A DNA stretch of 64,000 nt from an uncultured Gammaproteobacteria bacterium (GCA_905181885.1 CAJIZI010000001.1:637765-701764); one strand, 5' to 3'. Numbered from the stretch's first letter, positions 23,325-33,469 are shown. The notes: a model not told the origin generated them from the letters alone. Made by a program: numbers and translations.

Positions 23325-24542
23325 TTGGACACAGTAACATTGCAGTCCAGTCGCATCGTATCAGGTATGCGACCTACAGGACGGCTCCACCTTGGTCATT
23401 ATCATGGTGTATTGAAAAACTGGATTAAATTGCAACACGAATTTGATTGCTTCTTTTTTGTGGCAGATTGGCATGCCTTGACGACACATTATGATGATAG
23501 TGGTGTCATCGAAGAAAGTGTATGGGAAATGGTAACAGACTGGCTTGCTGCGGGTATTGAGCCTTCGGCAGTCTCATTATTTTTACAGTCAAAAGTCCCC
23601 GAACATGCCGAGTTACATCTATTACTCTCAATGATAACCCCGTTGTCTTGGCTTGAGCGCGTCCCAACATACAAGGATCAACAGGAAAAACTAAAAGAAA
23701 AAGATCTATCGACATATGGTTTTTTAGGTTATCCATTATTACAAAGTGCAGATATTTTGACTTATCGCGCAGGCCAAGTACCTGTTGGTGAAGATCAGGT
23801 CGTCCATGTTGAGCTGACAAGGGAAGTTGCTCGGCGTTTTAACCATATTTATGGGCGTGAAAGAGATTTCGAAGAAAGGGCTGAAGCCGCGATTAAAAAG
23901 ATGGGTAAGAAAAATGTAAAACTTTATAATCAACTCAGGAAAGCGTATCAAGAGCAAGGTGACACTGAGGCATTAGACACTGCGCGAGCACTTTTAAAAG
24001 AACAGCAAAACTTAACCATAGGTGATGCTGAACGATTATTTGGCTTTTTAGAAGGTGGCGGTAAAGTAATATTGCCAGAACCAAAAGCTTTATTGACATC
24101 AGCAGCCAAAATGCCGGGCTTAGATGGCCAGAAAATGTCTAAATCTTATGGCAATACAATCACTCTGCGAGAACCAGAAGATTCATTGGCTGAAAAAATT
24201 AAAAAGATGCCAACGGATACTAATCGGGTTCGTCGTACTGATCCGGGTAATCCAGATTTATGTCCTGTTTGGCAATTGCATGAAATATATGCCACGGAAG
24301 ATCAGAAGCAATGGGTGCAAGAAGGCTGCCGCACAGCAGGTATTGGTTGTTTAGATTGCAAAGGGCCATTAATCGATGCGGTTGCTGCAGAACTAAAACC
24401 GATCCGTGAACGCGCTGATGACTTGAGCGAGCACCCTGAAGTCGTAAGACGAATTATTGAAGATGGTAATGAAGCCGCTCGTGAAGTAGCAAGGGATACA
24501 TTAGAAGAAGTCCGCTCCGCAATGGGCTTGAGTTATAAATAA
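23325..24542 (+). CDS. trpS: Tryptophanyl-tRNA synthetase
   Basis: Class I synthetase for tRNA-Trp. The start is TTG at 23325 with AGGAGAA 7 bases upstream. The HIGH-type signature is RLHLGHYHG near residue 20 and the KMSKS loop is GQKMSKSYGN near 270. At 405 residues it is about 70 longer than the E. coli enzyme (334). The extra sequence is a charged helical insert around residues 180-250 (ERAEAAIKKMGKKNVKLYNQ), a long form also seen in some other Proteobacteria as far as I recall. The HPEVVRRIIEDGNEAAREVA-type C-terminus is intact. Confidence 0.95.
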   Translation: MDTVTLQSSRIVSGMRPTGRLHLGHYHGVLKNWIKLQHEFDCFFFVADWHALTTHYDDSGVIEESVWEMVTDWLAAGIEPSAVSLFLQSKVPEHAELHLLLSMITPLSWLERVPTYKDQQEKLKEKDLSTYGFLGYPLLQSADILTYRAGQVPVGEDQVVHVELTREVARRFNHIYGRERDFEERAEAAIKKMGKKNVKLYNQLRKAYQEQGDTEALDTARALLKEQQNLTIGDAERLFGFLEGGGKVILPEPKALLTSAAKMPGLDGQKMSKSYGNTITLREPEDSLAEKIKKMPTDTNRVRRTDPGNPDLCPVWQLHEIYATEDQKQWVQEGCRTAGIGCLDCKGPLIDAVAAELKPIRERADDLSEHPEVVRRIIEDGNEAAREVARDTLEEVRSAMGLSYK

Positions 24543-24604
24543 ATTTATAGAGTACATGAAGGGAAGACTCCTTATTACTCACCAACACGCCGGGAGGCGC
24601 TTAA

Positions 24605-25489
24605 ATGGCTGAAAGAATTCAAAAAGTGTTAGCGAGAGCAGGTTATGGCTCTCGTCGCCAACTAGAAGTATTGATAAAAGAAGGTAAAGTCTCTGTCAAT
24701 GGTAGTATTGCGAAATTAGGTGATCAAGTAGATATTGGTGATAGCTTGCGTTTAGACGATAAGCCATTATCAGCAAAGCGACTTTGGCAGAAACCACAAC
24801 AGGTTTTGTTATATAACAAGCCGGTAGGTGAAGTCTGCACCCGAAAAGATCCTGAAGGCCGCCGGACAATTTTTCAGTCTCTACCAACACCAGAAGAAGG
24901 ACGATGGGTCAGTGTCGGGCGCTTGGATATTAATACTAGTGGCCTAATCATCCTAACAACGGATGGTGAGTTAGCAAACCGGCTTATGCACCCTTCTAAT
25001 GAAATGGATCGTGAATATGCTGTACGTGTTTTAGGTGCTGTAGGTCCAGAAATTATGCAAAACCTTCGTGATGGCGTTGAATTAGAAGATGGTAAGGCTA
25101 AATTTAATGATATTCAAGAAGCAGGCGGAGAAGGGGCGAATCATTGGTACCATGTTGTTATCCAAGAGGGGAGGAATCGAGAGGTTCGTCGTTTATGGGA
25201 AAGCCAAGGTGTGCAAGTAAGTCGTTTAATGCGCGTACGCTATGGACCGATTATTATTCCATCTCAACTTAAAATGGGACGCTGGATGATGCTTGAGGGT
25301 GATGATGTCGCAGCTTTATATGAAGAAGTTGACTTAAAAGCATTGGTCCCAAAAGCAGTGGGTCGAGCACAACGTGATAAAAAAATGAGGCCACTAAAGA
25401 CGACAGTCAGTAAAAAAACAAAAGTTAAAGATAGTAGCCGTACATCTGCAAGTAAAACAAAAAGAGCACCTCGGATTAGAGGTCAGTAA
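24605..25489 (+). CDS. rluB: 23S rRNA pseudouridine 2605 synthase
   Basis: RsuA-family pseudouridine synthase modifying 23S rRNA. An N-terminal S4 RNA-binding domain (MAERIQKVLARAGYGSRRQL, residues 1-20) is followed by the catalytic domain with VGRLDINTSGLIILTTDGEL, in which the catalytic Asp is in GRLD (about residue 104), and EGRNREVRRLWESQG near 186. The C-terminus is a basic, Lys/Arg/Ser-rich tail of about 50 residues. GGGAGG lies 7 bases before the ATG. It directly follows trpS; scpA and scpB, which often lie between these genes, are missing. Confidence 0.92.
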   Translation: MAERIQKVLARAGYGSRRQLEVLIKEGKVSVNGSIAKLGDQVDIGDSLRLDDKPLSAKRLWQKPQQVLLYNKPVGEVCTRKDPEGRRTIFQSLPTPEEGRWVSVGRLDINTSGLIILTTDGELANRLMHPSNEMDREYAVRVLGAVGPEIMQNLRDGVELEDGKAKFNDIQEAGGEGANHWYHVVIQEGRNREVRRLWESQGVQVSRLMRVRYGPIIIPSQLKMGRWMMLEGDDVAALYEEVDLKALVPKAVGRAQRDKKMRPLKTTVSKKTKVKDSSRTSASKTKRAPRIRGQ

Positions 25490-25550
25490 ATTACTTGCTA
25501 GATTTAAGCTGATGGGTATACCTTTACATGTACATTCTCATTGGGTATGT

Positions 25551-26234
25551 TTAATAGACGTTCTTTATGGCGCTTAAGTATAGTGAGGAGACATCATCAG
25601 GGCTGGGCAAGTGATGCTGCTCTGCAGCAGGGAATGCGCGGCTAAAAAATGCTGTTTTGACTTTTCCTGGGTCTATGCAGTGCACTTCAATACGGCCCTC
25701 CGTTTCAAGCTCATCAGCAAGTTGTTTTGCTAAAGTTTCGATGCCGGCCTTACTGATGCCATAACCTGCCCAATAAGCCTTAGCTTTATGCTGATCAGTG
25801 GTAAAAATAATAGCTGCTTGTTGTTGTTTTTTAAGTAATGGTAAGCAGGCCTTAGTCAGCAAAAATGGTGCTGTAAGATTAATGTGGAGTGTTTCTGACC
25901 AAGTTGTTGGATCTTGGTGCTCTATGGGGGCAAGTTGACCTAACATAGCAGCACAATGAACAAGGGCATCCAAGCGGCCAAAGTGGGTTTCAATAGTGTT
26001 AACTAAATCAGTGTAATCATTAACGCTAGCACCTTTTAGGTCCAGAGGATAAATAGCAGTTTTCATAGATGAAACGACAACGGCATCGTATGTTTTTTCA
26101 AGTCCGGGCACATCTTTATCAAGCAGGATAATTGTTGCCCCTTCAGCAGCATAAGCTCTGGCAACTGCCGCACCTATTCCATTAGCAGCGCCTGTTATCA
26201 AAATAACATTATCTGATAAAGCAGCTGAACTCAT
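25551..26234 (-). CDS. yciK: Short-chain dehydrogenase/reductase, YciK-like
   Basis: A 227-residue Rossmann-fold oxidoreductase. The nucleotide loop is ITGAANGIG (residues 14-22), the structural motif is HCAAMLG, and the catalytic YxxxK is YGISK near 163-167. The usual catalytic Ser position (TSSS in the E. coli homologue, from memory) reads TTDQ here, and the loop is about two residues shorter, so catalysis may be altered. It is also about 25 residues shorter at the C-terminus than E. coli YciK. Its ATG overlaps the stop of the small lipoprotein gene (ATGA). Convergent with rluB, a neighbourhood shared with E. coli; the symbol rests on that and on length. Confidence 0.78.
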   Translation of the reverse strand: MSSAALSDNVILITGAANGIGAAVARAYAAEGATIILLDKDVPGLEKTYDAVVVSSMKTAIYPLDLKGASVNDYTDLVNTIETHFGRLDALVHCAAMLGQLAPIEHQDPTTWSETLHINLTAPFLLTKACLPLLKKQQQAAIIFTTDQHKAKAYWAGYGISKAGIETLAKQLADELETEGRIEVHCIDPGKVKTAFFSRAFPAAEQHHLPSPDDVSSLYLSAIKNVY

Positions 26235-26458
26235 TGTTTATACTTAGTTGCGGGTGGCGCCAAAGGTTTAAATCCTTGTTTACCACCGAACTTGACTCCT
26301 GCAGCACTATCTTCCTGTTGGCGTTGTGATGTGGGTAAGCCATTTGAAGAAAAAGGGTCAACATCTTGGGGCTCTTGTGATGAAGAGCCATCACAGGCGA
26401 GCAATATTGAGCTGAAAACAATAATTGAACAAGACCTTAATAGCATCAGTTTATCCAT
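26231..26458 (-). CDS. Small lipoprotein of unknown function
   Basis: A 75-residue protein with a typical lipoprotein signal (MDKLMLLRSCSIIVFSSILL, then AC), the lipobox Cys being residue 22. The mature part is polar and Gln/Ser/Pro-rich (DPFSSNGLPTSQRQQ) and ends in APPATKYKQ; no domain is recognisable. It overlaps the SDR gene by four bases (ATGA), so the two are translationally coupled. I do not recognise a family. Confidence 0.7.
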   Translation of the reverse strand: MDKLMLLRSCSIIVFSSILLACDGSSSQEPQDVDPFSSNGLPTSQRQQEDSAAGVKFGGKQGFKPLAPPATKYKQ

Positions 26459-26593
26459 TTTTTATATTTCTTTAAAGAGGAAATAGGTTAACAGCATATC
26501 AGCAGAGTGTAAGGTATATGAAGAAGAGCTGCTTAGGGAATAAGGGTGATGTTATCAGCAAGGCTGTTCCGAGGATCTATATAAACAAGGTTA

Positions 26594-27451
26594 TCATGTA
26601 GCTGGATCTTTCCAACGTTTTTGAGCGCGGGCTGTCGTCCAGGCAATCCAAAATTTACGAAGGGGTGTCAGTGATACGCGATATTGCATGACTTGAAAAT
26701 CGTCCTGTTCAATTTCAGATAAAGTTGCTTGATAAATATTAGCCATAATTAGGCTCGCTCTTTGATTATATCGGTCATCATCTGGTAATACAGTCATCGC
26801 CTGATGAAAATATTGTTTGGCACGGTGGGATTGGTATTTAAGTAATTCGACTAGTTCCGGGCTACTTTTTAAGCTCAATAAATCATCTGTCTTGACATTG
26901 AACCTGCTCACTTCATCTAATGGTAAATAGATTCGCCCTCGCTCAGCATCCTCTCTAATATCTCGAATAATATTAGTCAGCTGTAAGGCCATGCCTATAT
27001 TTTGTGCATATTTTAATGTTGTTCTATTTTTATACCCAAAAATTTCGACAGAAAGTAAAGCAACAGCGCTAGCCACACGATGACAATATAAAGCGAGCTG
27101 CTTAAATTCAGAGTATGAGAATTGGTCGAGATCCATGGCCATTCCATCAATAATTTCTACAAAGTATTCTTGATGCAAATCATAGTGTGTAATAGCTATA
27201 CATAAAGCTTTACCAATTGGGTGGGTTGCAGTGCCTTGATATGTCCGTTGTATTTCTTGGCGCCACCAGTCAAGTTTAGTACGGGCAACGTCTGCTTCAT
27301 GGACATTGTCGACAATGTCATCAACTTCACGACAAAAAGCATATAAAGCTGTAATTGCTTGTCTTTGTTTTACTGACAAAAATAAAAAGCTATAGTAAAA
27401 ACTTGAGCCACTTTTAGCTGTTTTATTTTGGCAGTATTGATCGGGTGTCAT
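26594..27451 (-). CDS. hpnD: Presqualene diphosphate synthase (squalene/phytoene synthase family)
   Basis: Head-to-head condensation of two farnesyl diphosphates, in bacteria mostly for squalene/hopanoids or C30 carotenoids. 285 residues. The opening YYSFLFLSVKQRQAITALYA and the first Asp-rich motif FCREVDDIVDN (about residues 38-48), then the second motif LTNIIRDIREDAERGRIYLP (about 157-176), are diagnostic. The HpnD assignment over CrtB/CrtM is from overall similarity (MALQLTNIIRDI with the long REDAERGR helix). It overlaps the upstream ferredoxin-like gene by four bases; hpnC and hpnE are not in the window. Confidence 0.85.
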   Translation of the reverse strand: MTPDQYCQNKTAKSGSSFYYSFLFLSVKQRQAITALYAFCREVDDIVDNVHEADVARTKLDWWRQEIQRTYQGTATHPIGKALCIAITHYDLHQEYFVEIIDGMAMDLDQFSYSEFKQLALYCHRVASAVALLSVEIFGYKNRTTLKYAQNIGMALQLTNIIRDIREDAERGRIYLPLDEVSRFNVKTDDLLSLKSSPELVELLKYQSHRAKQYFHQAMTVLPDDDRYNQRASLIMANIYQATLSEIEQDDFQVMQYRVSLTPLRKFWIAWTTARAQKRWKDPAT

Positions 27452-27747
27452 TTTTTTAGTCTTTCTACTATCCGGCCTTCAATGAGGTGTTGTTGAATGA
27501 TCTCATCGATATCTTTGATATTATGATATTGATACCAAACCCCCTCAGGGTAGATAACAAGCATAGGGCCCAGAGCACAGCGGTTTAAACAGCCCGAATT
27601 GTTGATGCGGACTTTCTTAAGTTTGAGGTCTTTCACGCGCTGCTTAGCATAGTTGCGAAGTGAACTAGCGTCATGTTCTTGGCAATGAGCTTTATTCTTA
27701 CGTTCATGTGTGCAGAAAAATAAATGGTATTGATAGAAGTCTGACAT
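27448..27747 (-). CDS. (2Fe-2S) ferredoxin-like protein, thioredoxin-fold type
   Basis: A 99-residue protein with the four-cysteine pattern of thioredoxin-like 2Fe-2S ferredoxins: Cys in FFCTHERKN (residue 12), AHCQEHDA (about 22), and GCLNRCALGPMLVIYPEG (about 53 and 57). The last segment is the family hallmark. It probably carries one [2Fe-2S] cluster and acts as a cytoplasmic electron carrier; the partner is unknown. Its stop overlaps the hpnD start, which suggests a link with isoprenoid chemistry but may only reflect operon packing. Confidence 0.85.
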   Translation of the reverse strand: MSDFYQYHLFFCTHERKNKAHCQEHDASSLRNYAKQRVKDLKLKKVRINNSGCLNRCALGPMLVIYPEGVWYQYHNIKDIDEIIQQHLIEGRIVERLKK

Positions 27748-27805
27748 AGCGTTAAGTAACCAAATGATTAAAGGAAGAACGTTTTACACAAGGTTGTTTT
27801 GGCGA

Positions 27806-28774
27806 TTAATAATGACGTTCAACAGAAAAATCTGCCAATGAAAGAAGAGCATCTTTGTATATAGAGCTCGGTAACGGTTCTAATGCCTCTTTTGCATTCT
27901 GAGCTTCTTTCAGTGCTGCTTGATTAGTGTAATCAATTGCGCCAGTGTCTTGAATAATAGTAATAATTTTATCGATATGATCACGTTCACCATTTTCAAT
28001 AGCATGACGGATAATTTGTTTTTGTGAATCGTTACCATGCTGCATAGCGTAAATTAGTGGCAGCGTAGGCTTGCCTTCAGCTAGGTCGTCACCGATGTTT
28101 TTACCGATAGTTTCGCTCGACTCGGAGTAATCCAATATGTCATCAACTAACTGGAATGCACTTCCTAAATGCATTGCATACTTAGCCATGGCGAGTTCTA
28201 AATTATTAGGGGATTTGCTGATGACGGCACCTAGTTGCCCCGCAGCTTCAAATAATTTTGCTGTTTTATGATGAATAACTTGGAGGTAAGTAGCTTCATT
28301 GGTATCGGGATCATTACAATTTAATAGCTGTAAAACCTCACCTTCAGCAATAATATTAGTGGTATTGGATAATATCTTCATCAAGGGCATTGAATCCATC
28401 TCTACCATCATTTCGAAAGCGCGGGTGTAAAGGAAGTCACCGACTAAGACGCTAGCTTCATTGCCCCACAACGTATTTGCAGTTTCTTTACCACGTCGCA
28501 TCTCAGAACCATCGACCACATCATCATGTAGTAAGGTTGCGGTATGGATAAATTCGATAATAGTGGCAAGGTTGGCATAGTGTTGTCCTTTATAGCCGCA
28601 TGCTCGAGCACTTAAAATCACTAAAGCAGGGCGCAAGCGTTTTCCGCCACTGTTGATAATGTAGTGGCTTAGTTGGTTAATCAGCGCAACGTCAGATTGA
28701 AGACGGGCGTGGATCATCACGTCGACATCAACCATATCAGTTTCTATTAGGGTATAAATAGATTGGATATCCAC
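27806..28774 (-). CDS. ispB: Octaprenyl diphosphate synthase
   Basis: Makes the polyprenyl side chain of ubiquinone by successive addition of isopentenyl diphosphate. 322 residues, as in E. coli (323). GGKRLRPALVILSARACGY is near residue 42, the first Asp-rich motif LLHDDVVDGSEMRRG near 77-91, and the second FQLVDDILDYSES near 206-218. It is divergent from rplU-rpmA, an arrangement conserved across Gammaproteobacteria, and heads the minus-strand run ispB, ferredoxin-like gene, hpnD. Confidence 0.96.
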   Translation of the reverse strand: MDIQSIYTLIETDMVDVDVMIHARLQSDVALINQLSHYIINSGGKRLRPALVILSARACGYKGQHYANLATIIEFIHTATLLHDDVVDGSEMRRGKETANTLWGNEASVLVGDFLYTRAFEMMVEMDSMPLMKILSNTTNIIAEGEVLQLLNCNDPDTNEATYLQVIHHKTAKLFEAAGQLGAVISKSPNNLELAMAKYAMHLGSAFQLVDDILDYSESSETIGKNIGDDLAEGKPTLPLIYAMQHGNDSQKQIIRHAIENGERDHIDKIITIIQDTGAIDYTNQAALKEAQNAKEALEPLPSSIYKDALLSLADFSVERHY

Positions 28775-28861
28775 AGGGCTCGTTTCTGCCTATAATGTTG
28801 GTATTGAAAAGACGATACTTTCTCATGCAAGGCAATAGATCGCAAATATTTCGATTAAGGT

Positions 28862-28890
28862 TTGATCTATGTCATGAAAAGCGCTAAAAT
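28862..28890 (+). promoter_or_regulatory. Probable sigma-70 promoter of rplU-rpmA
   Basis: TTGATC at 28862-28867, a 17-base spacer, TAAAAT at 28885-28890. This is close to TTGACA-17-TATAAT and lies 54 bases before the rplU start, in the ispB/rplU divergent gap. Confidence 0.65.
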
Positions 28891-28944
28891 TGCCGGTCTT
28901 TTGTTGGGTTAGCCAGCAATAACATATACTATTTGGAGACAGCG

Positions 28945-29256
28945 ATGTACGCTATTGTCGCGACGGGCGGTAAACAGTACCGAGTTCAAGAGGGCGAGAA
29001 GCTCCGCATTGAAAAGTTATCTGCTGAAGCAGGTGATACGGTTGAGCTAGATAAAGTCTTATTGGTCGGTGAGGGTGAGGATGTGAAAATTGGCACACCT
29101 TATCTGAAAGGAGCAAAAGTCACGGCGACTGTTGCTGCTAATGGCCGTGGAGATAAAGTAAAAATTATCAAGTTCCATCGTCGAAAGCACTATCGTAAAC
29201 AGATGGGGCATCGTCAGTCTTTCACCGAAATCGAAATCACAGGCATCTCAGCCTAA
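28945..29256 (+). CDS. rplU: 50S ribosomal protein L21
   Basis: Large-subunit protein of 103 residues, equal to E. coli. The start [20 protein letters not shown] is the family start, with GGAGA 7 bases before ATG 28945; an in-frame TTG 12 bases upstream adds four unrelated residues. The C-terminal rRNA-binding signature [16 protein letters not shown] and the terminal [10 protein letters not shown] are present. First gene of the rplU-rpmA pair. Confidence 0.98.
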   Translation: MYAIVATGGKQYRVQEGEKLRIEKLSAEAGDTVELDKVLLVGEGEDVKIGTPYLKGAKVTATVAANGRGDKVKIIKFHRRKHYRKQMGHRQSFTEIEITGISA

Positions 29257-29283
29257 GATTATACGTTATACAAGGATATAGAG

Positions 29284-29541
29284 ATGGCTCATAAGAAAGC
29301 AGGTGGTAGTACTAGAAACGGACGCGATTCGGAATCGAAACGTCTTGGCGTAAAACGTTACGGTGGAGAAGCGGTAGATGGTGGCAATATTCTTATTCGC
29401 CAACGCGGCACTCGTTACCATGCAGGATTAAATGTAGGTCTTGGTAAAGATCACACATTATTTGCAAAAGCAGCTGGTCGCGTACTTTTTGAAAAGAAAG
29501 GCCCGAAAAACCGCATGTTTGTAAGTGTTGTTGCTGCCTAG
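29284..29541 (+). CDS. rpmA: 50S ribosomal protein L27
   Basis: An 85-residue large-subunit protein whose N-terminus reaches the peptidyl transferase centre. [20 protein letters not shown] is the family start (no Firmicute-type cleaved extension), followed by [16 protein letters not shown]-type [13 protein letters not shown] and [18 protein letters not shown] precedes the ATG. A strong terminator follows after 35 bases. Confidence 0.98.
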   Translation: MAHKKAGGSTRNGRDSESKRLGVKRYGGEAVDGGNILIRQRGTRYHAGLNVGLGKDHTLFAKAAGRVLFEKKGPKNRMFVSVVAA

Positions 29542-29576
29542 AAAATTTGGTTAGCCCAACTAAGGGTATACTATTT

Positions 29577-29606
29577 AAAAAGCCCTGCTAATGCGGGGCT
29601 TTTTTG
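29577..29606 (+). terminator. Intrinsic terminator after rpmA
   Basis: AAAAAGCCCTGC, a 4-base loop and GCGGGGCTTTTTT: a 12-bp stem with one T-G pair and a run of six T. It ends the rplU-rpmA transcript before obgE. Confidence 0.9.
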
Positions 29607-29657
29607 TTTCTGGACTTTACAATTGAAAATGACTATTTTGAGTCATAGAATGAATAA

Positions 29658-30761
<1,104 letters not shown>

Positions 30762-30764
30762 TTC

Positions 30765-31895
30765 GTGATCAACACGCACCAACAAATTGTAGATACAAAA
30801 CGTTGGGTAATTAAGATAGGCAGTGCCTTACTTACGCGTGTGGGTGAGGGTTTAGATCTTGAGCGGGTGAAGTGGCTGAGTAGTGAAATAGCAAAATTAC
30901 GTGAGCAGGGTAAAGATGTTGTTTTAGTTACATCTGGTTCAGTCGCAGCTGGAATGGAGCAGTTAGGATGGGCCCAGCGTCCTCATGCTTTACATCTTTT
31001 ACAATCGGCAGCCAGTGTTGGCCAAATGGGCTTGATTCAGGCATATTCTGCAGCTTGTAAGGAGCATGAAATTCATACGGCCCAAATTCTTTTAACACAC
31101 TCGGATCTTTCGGAACGTGGGCGTTACCTGAATGCACGTAGTACATTGCACAGCCTATTAGAATTAGGTGTACTTCCAGTGGTGAATGAAAATGACACTA
31201 TTGCTACAGAGGAAATTCGGTTTGGTGATAATGATACTTTAGCAGCAATGACAGCTAACCTAATTGAAGCAGATGTGTTGGTGATTTTGACAGATCAAGA
31301 TGGGCTTTTTGATTGTGATCCACGTCACAATAGTCAAGCGCAATTAATCACTGCCTCCGCAGCTAGTAATTCGGAGTTAGATACCATGGCTGAGGGAAGT
31401 AAGGGTGACTTAGGTCAAGGCGGTATGGCAACCAAATTACTTGCGGCCCGTCGTGCAGGAGGCTCTGGTGCAACGACAGTGATCCTATCAGGTAAAAAAG
31501 CTGACAACTTACAACGTTTAGCGAATGGCGAGACTGTTGGTACGTTGCTTTGGGCTGATAACGAACCTATGACAGCTCGTGAACAATGGTTAGTTGGGCA
31601 TTTGACACCAAAAGGCACTATCACCCTAGATGACGAAGCTGTAGAGGCCGTACATCAAGGAGGAAAAAGTGTTTTAGCTGATGGGGTTCAAGAAGTTCAT
31701 GGTCAATTTGTCAGAGGTGAACTGGTGACTTGTCATGATATGGCGGGAAATGAAATTGCCCGTGGCTTAGTCAACTATAGTATGGGTGAAGCTAGAAAAA
31801 TTCAGGGAAAAGCCAGTAGAGAAATTGAATCAGTACTGGGTTATGTCGACGAGCCAGAGCTAATTCACCGTGATAATTTAGTGATAATTAAATAA
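30765..31895 (+). CDS. proB: Glutamate 5-kinase
   Basis: First step of proline synthesis, phosphorylating glutamate. 376 residues (E. coli 367). The kinase domain starts RWVIKIGSALLTRVGEGLD and includes VTSGSVAAGMEQLGW, NARSTLHSLLELGVLPVVNE (residues about 126-145) and DNDTLAAMTANLIEAD; GGMATKLLAARRA precedes the C-terminal PUA domain (KGTITLDDEAVEAVHQGGKS begins it). The start is GTG 30765 with GAGGAG 7 bases upstream, almost touching obgE; the obg-proB pair is common in Proteobacteria. Confidence 0.97.
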   Translation: MINTHQQIVDTKRWVIKIGSALLTRVGEGLDLERVKWLSSEIAKLREQGKDVVLVTSGSVAAGMEQLGWAQRPHALHLLQSAASVGQMGLIQAYSAACKEHEIHTAQILLTHSDLSERGRYLNARSTLHSLLELGVLPVVNENDTIATEEIRFGDNDTLAAMTANLIEADVLVILTDQDGLFDCDPRHNSQAQLITASAASNSELDTMAEGSKGDLGQGGMATKLLAARRAGGSGATTVILSGKKADNLQRLANGETVGTLLWADNEPMTAREQWLVGHLTPKGTITLDDEAVEAVHQGGKSVLADGVQEVHGQFVRGELVTCHDMAGNEIARGLVNYSMGEARKIQGKASREIESVLGYVDEPELIHRDNLVIIK

Positions 31896-31917
31896 ACTCA
31901 ACCTGAGAAAGATAAAT

Positions 31918-33088
31918 TTAAATTATGCCCAAATTTAACTTTTTCTTGAAATAAATTACAATGAAAACAGCAAATAGCACAACTGGAATACATATCAAGT
32001 TCATAATGTGCCATCCTAAAGTAGCTTCTAACCAACCAGATGCTAGGGCAGATAAAGTAACCATACTAAAAATTAGAAACTCATTAGCAGCTTGTGCTTT
32101 GGGTTTTTCAGCCTCTGAATAGGCATCTGAGACAAGGTGAGTAGCGCTGACGAACATAAAGTTCCAGCCAAGTCCGAGCGTAAACAACGCTATAGAGAAA
32201 TGAAGCTGAGACTGGCCGTTGAGATTTATTCCGATGCAAAGAAGCATAATAAGCGCACCAATTAACAGTATTCGAATAGTACCAAAGCGGTTAATTAAAC
32301 TGCCGGTGAAAAAACCAGGTAAAAACATTCCGAGTGCATGTAATTCAATAACTATAGCTGACTGCTCGAAATGAAAACCATGATGATGCATAGCTAACGG
32401 TGTTGCCGTCATTAATAAATTCATCACTACATAACTTACCATGGCCGCGATAACGGAAACAAGAAAAATAGGTTGTAAAATAATCTTAATCACTGGGACG
32501 TGTCGTAATGTCAGGTGCATGAATAACTTGAGCCGGAAAAGTTACAATAGTTAAGACCAACATGGCAGCAATATAAAGAACTAGTAGACCCCAGAAAGCA
32601 CCCACAAAAGGAGTACCTTGAATCAGGTCCTGACTGAAGATTGCAAGGTTAGGTCCTGCTATTGCTGCGAGTACGCCACCTGCCATAATGATTGAAATGG
32701 CTTTGGCTCGATAAGGCTTTGCACACATTTCTACGGCAGCAAAACGGTATAAGGTTCCAAATCCAATACCTATGCCTAAGAAAAATGTTCCTGTACAAAA
32801 TAAACTAAAAGAAGCGGAGTAGAGAGCCAGGATACAGAATAGAGCACCAGCGATACCAAGCATATTGCCTAAGTAGAACCCATTTTTACGGCCAATTTTA
32901 TTCATGATCAATGATGCTGGGATCGTCGCGCACATTAAACCAATAAACTGGAACGCTACAGGTAATGTAGACCAGATAGGGTCGGGTGAGAGTCTTAGTC
33001 CAATCAAGGCAGTGACAGCTACAAGCAGTACATTACCTGTGCTGAGTAAAGCTTTACAAAAGGAGAGAGCAAGGACACCAAAATTCAT
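31918..33088 (-). pseudogene. Major facilitator superfamily transporter, split by a +1 frameshift
   Basis: The first 190 or so residues (MNFGVLALSFCKALLSTGNV onward) form six membrane helices with motif A as MNKIGRKNGFYLG; this frame stops at 32486. The next frame continues with VIKIILQPIFLVSVIAAMVS through six more helices and SLINRFGTIRILLIGALIM, a second motif A, to 31918. The span is 1171 bases, 3n+1; one extra base in about 32492-32498 (CCCAGTG on the minus strand) restores a 389-residue twelve-helix protein. Substrate unknown; drug or metabolite efflux is typical for this size. As elsewhere here, an insertion error is a real alternative to gene inactivation. Confidence 0.85.
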
Positions 33089-33158
33089 AGGATAGTAATT
33101 ATCAACGTAGCTGGCAAAATATTTTTTGCAGAGTTAGAGTATTCAAAGTGTCAGGCAT

Positions 33159-33188
33159 AAAAAAACCGACATGTTGTCGGTTTTTTTT
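33159..33188 (-). terminator. Bidirectional-type intrinsic terminator after rpsT
   Basis: AAAAAAACCGACA (33159-33171), a 3-base loop, TGTCGGTTTTTTTT (33175-33188). The arms pair over 13 bases with A and T runs on either side, so it can work on both strands; here it follows rpsT. Confidence 0.9.
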
Positions 33189-33208
33189 AAGCTATTGACA
33201 CTGAAATA

Positions 33209-33469
33209 TTAAAGAGCGCGAACAGCTTTATTTAAACGGCTTTTGCTACGTGCAGCGGCATTCTTGTGGACAAGGCCTTTGCGAGCTAGGCGATCTAAAA
33301 CAGGGACAGCAGCTTGGTAAGCAGCAGTAGCTTGCTCTTTATCACCGGCATCAATGGCTTTGTGTAGTGCTTTAACACTAGTACGCATTGCTGAACGTTG
33401 ACTTGCGTTTCGTTGGCGGCTATCTTCCGCTTGACGAGCGCGTTTTTTTGCTTGTGCTGAATTTGCCAA
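33209..33469 (-). CDS. rpsT: 30S ribosomal protein S20
   Basis: An 86-residue basic helical protein of the small subunit (E. coli 87). [20 protein letters not shown] is the family start, and the end [17 protein letters not shown] is typical. The start codon is TTG at 33469 with AGGAGAAG 5 bases upstream. E. coli rpsT also starts with UUG, where it matters for autoregulation; the same rare start here suggests the control is conserved, which is inference. Confidence 0.98.
   Translation of the reverse strand: MANSAQAKKRARQAEDSRQRNASQRSAMRTSVKALHKAIDAGDKEQATAAYQAAVPVLDRLARKGLVHKNAAARSKSRLNKAVRAL

Noticed and set aside
25503..25551. Extension of the YciK-like protein in another frame (RLLNIPNENVHVKVYPSA)
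   Set aside because: It would need a missing base and does not resemble the C-terminus of SDRs, unlike the sspB and lipoprotein cases.
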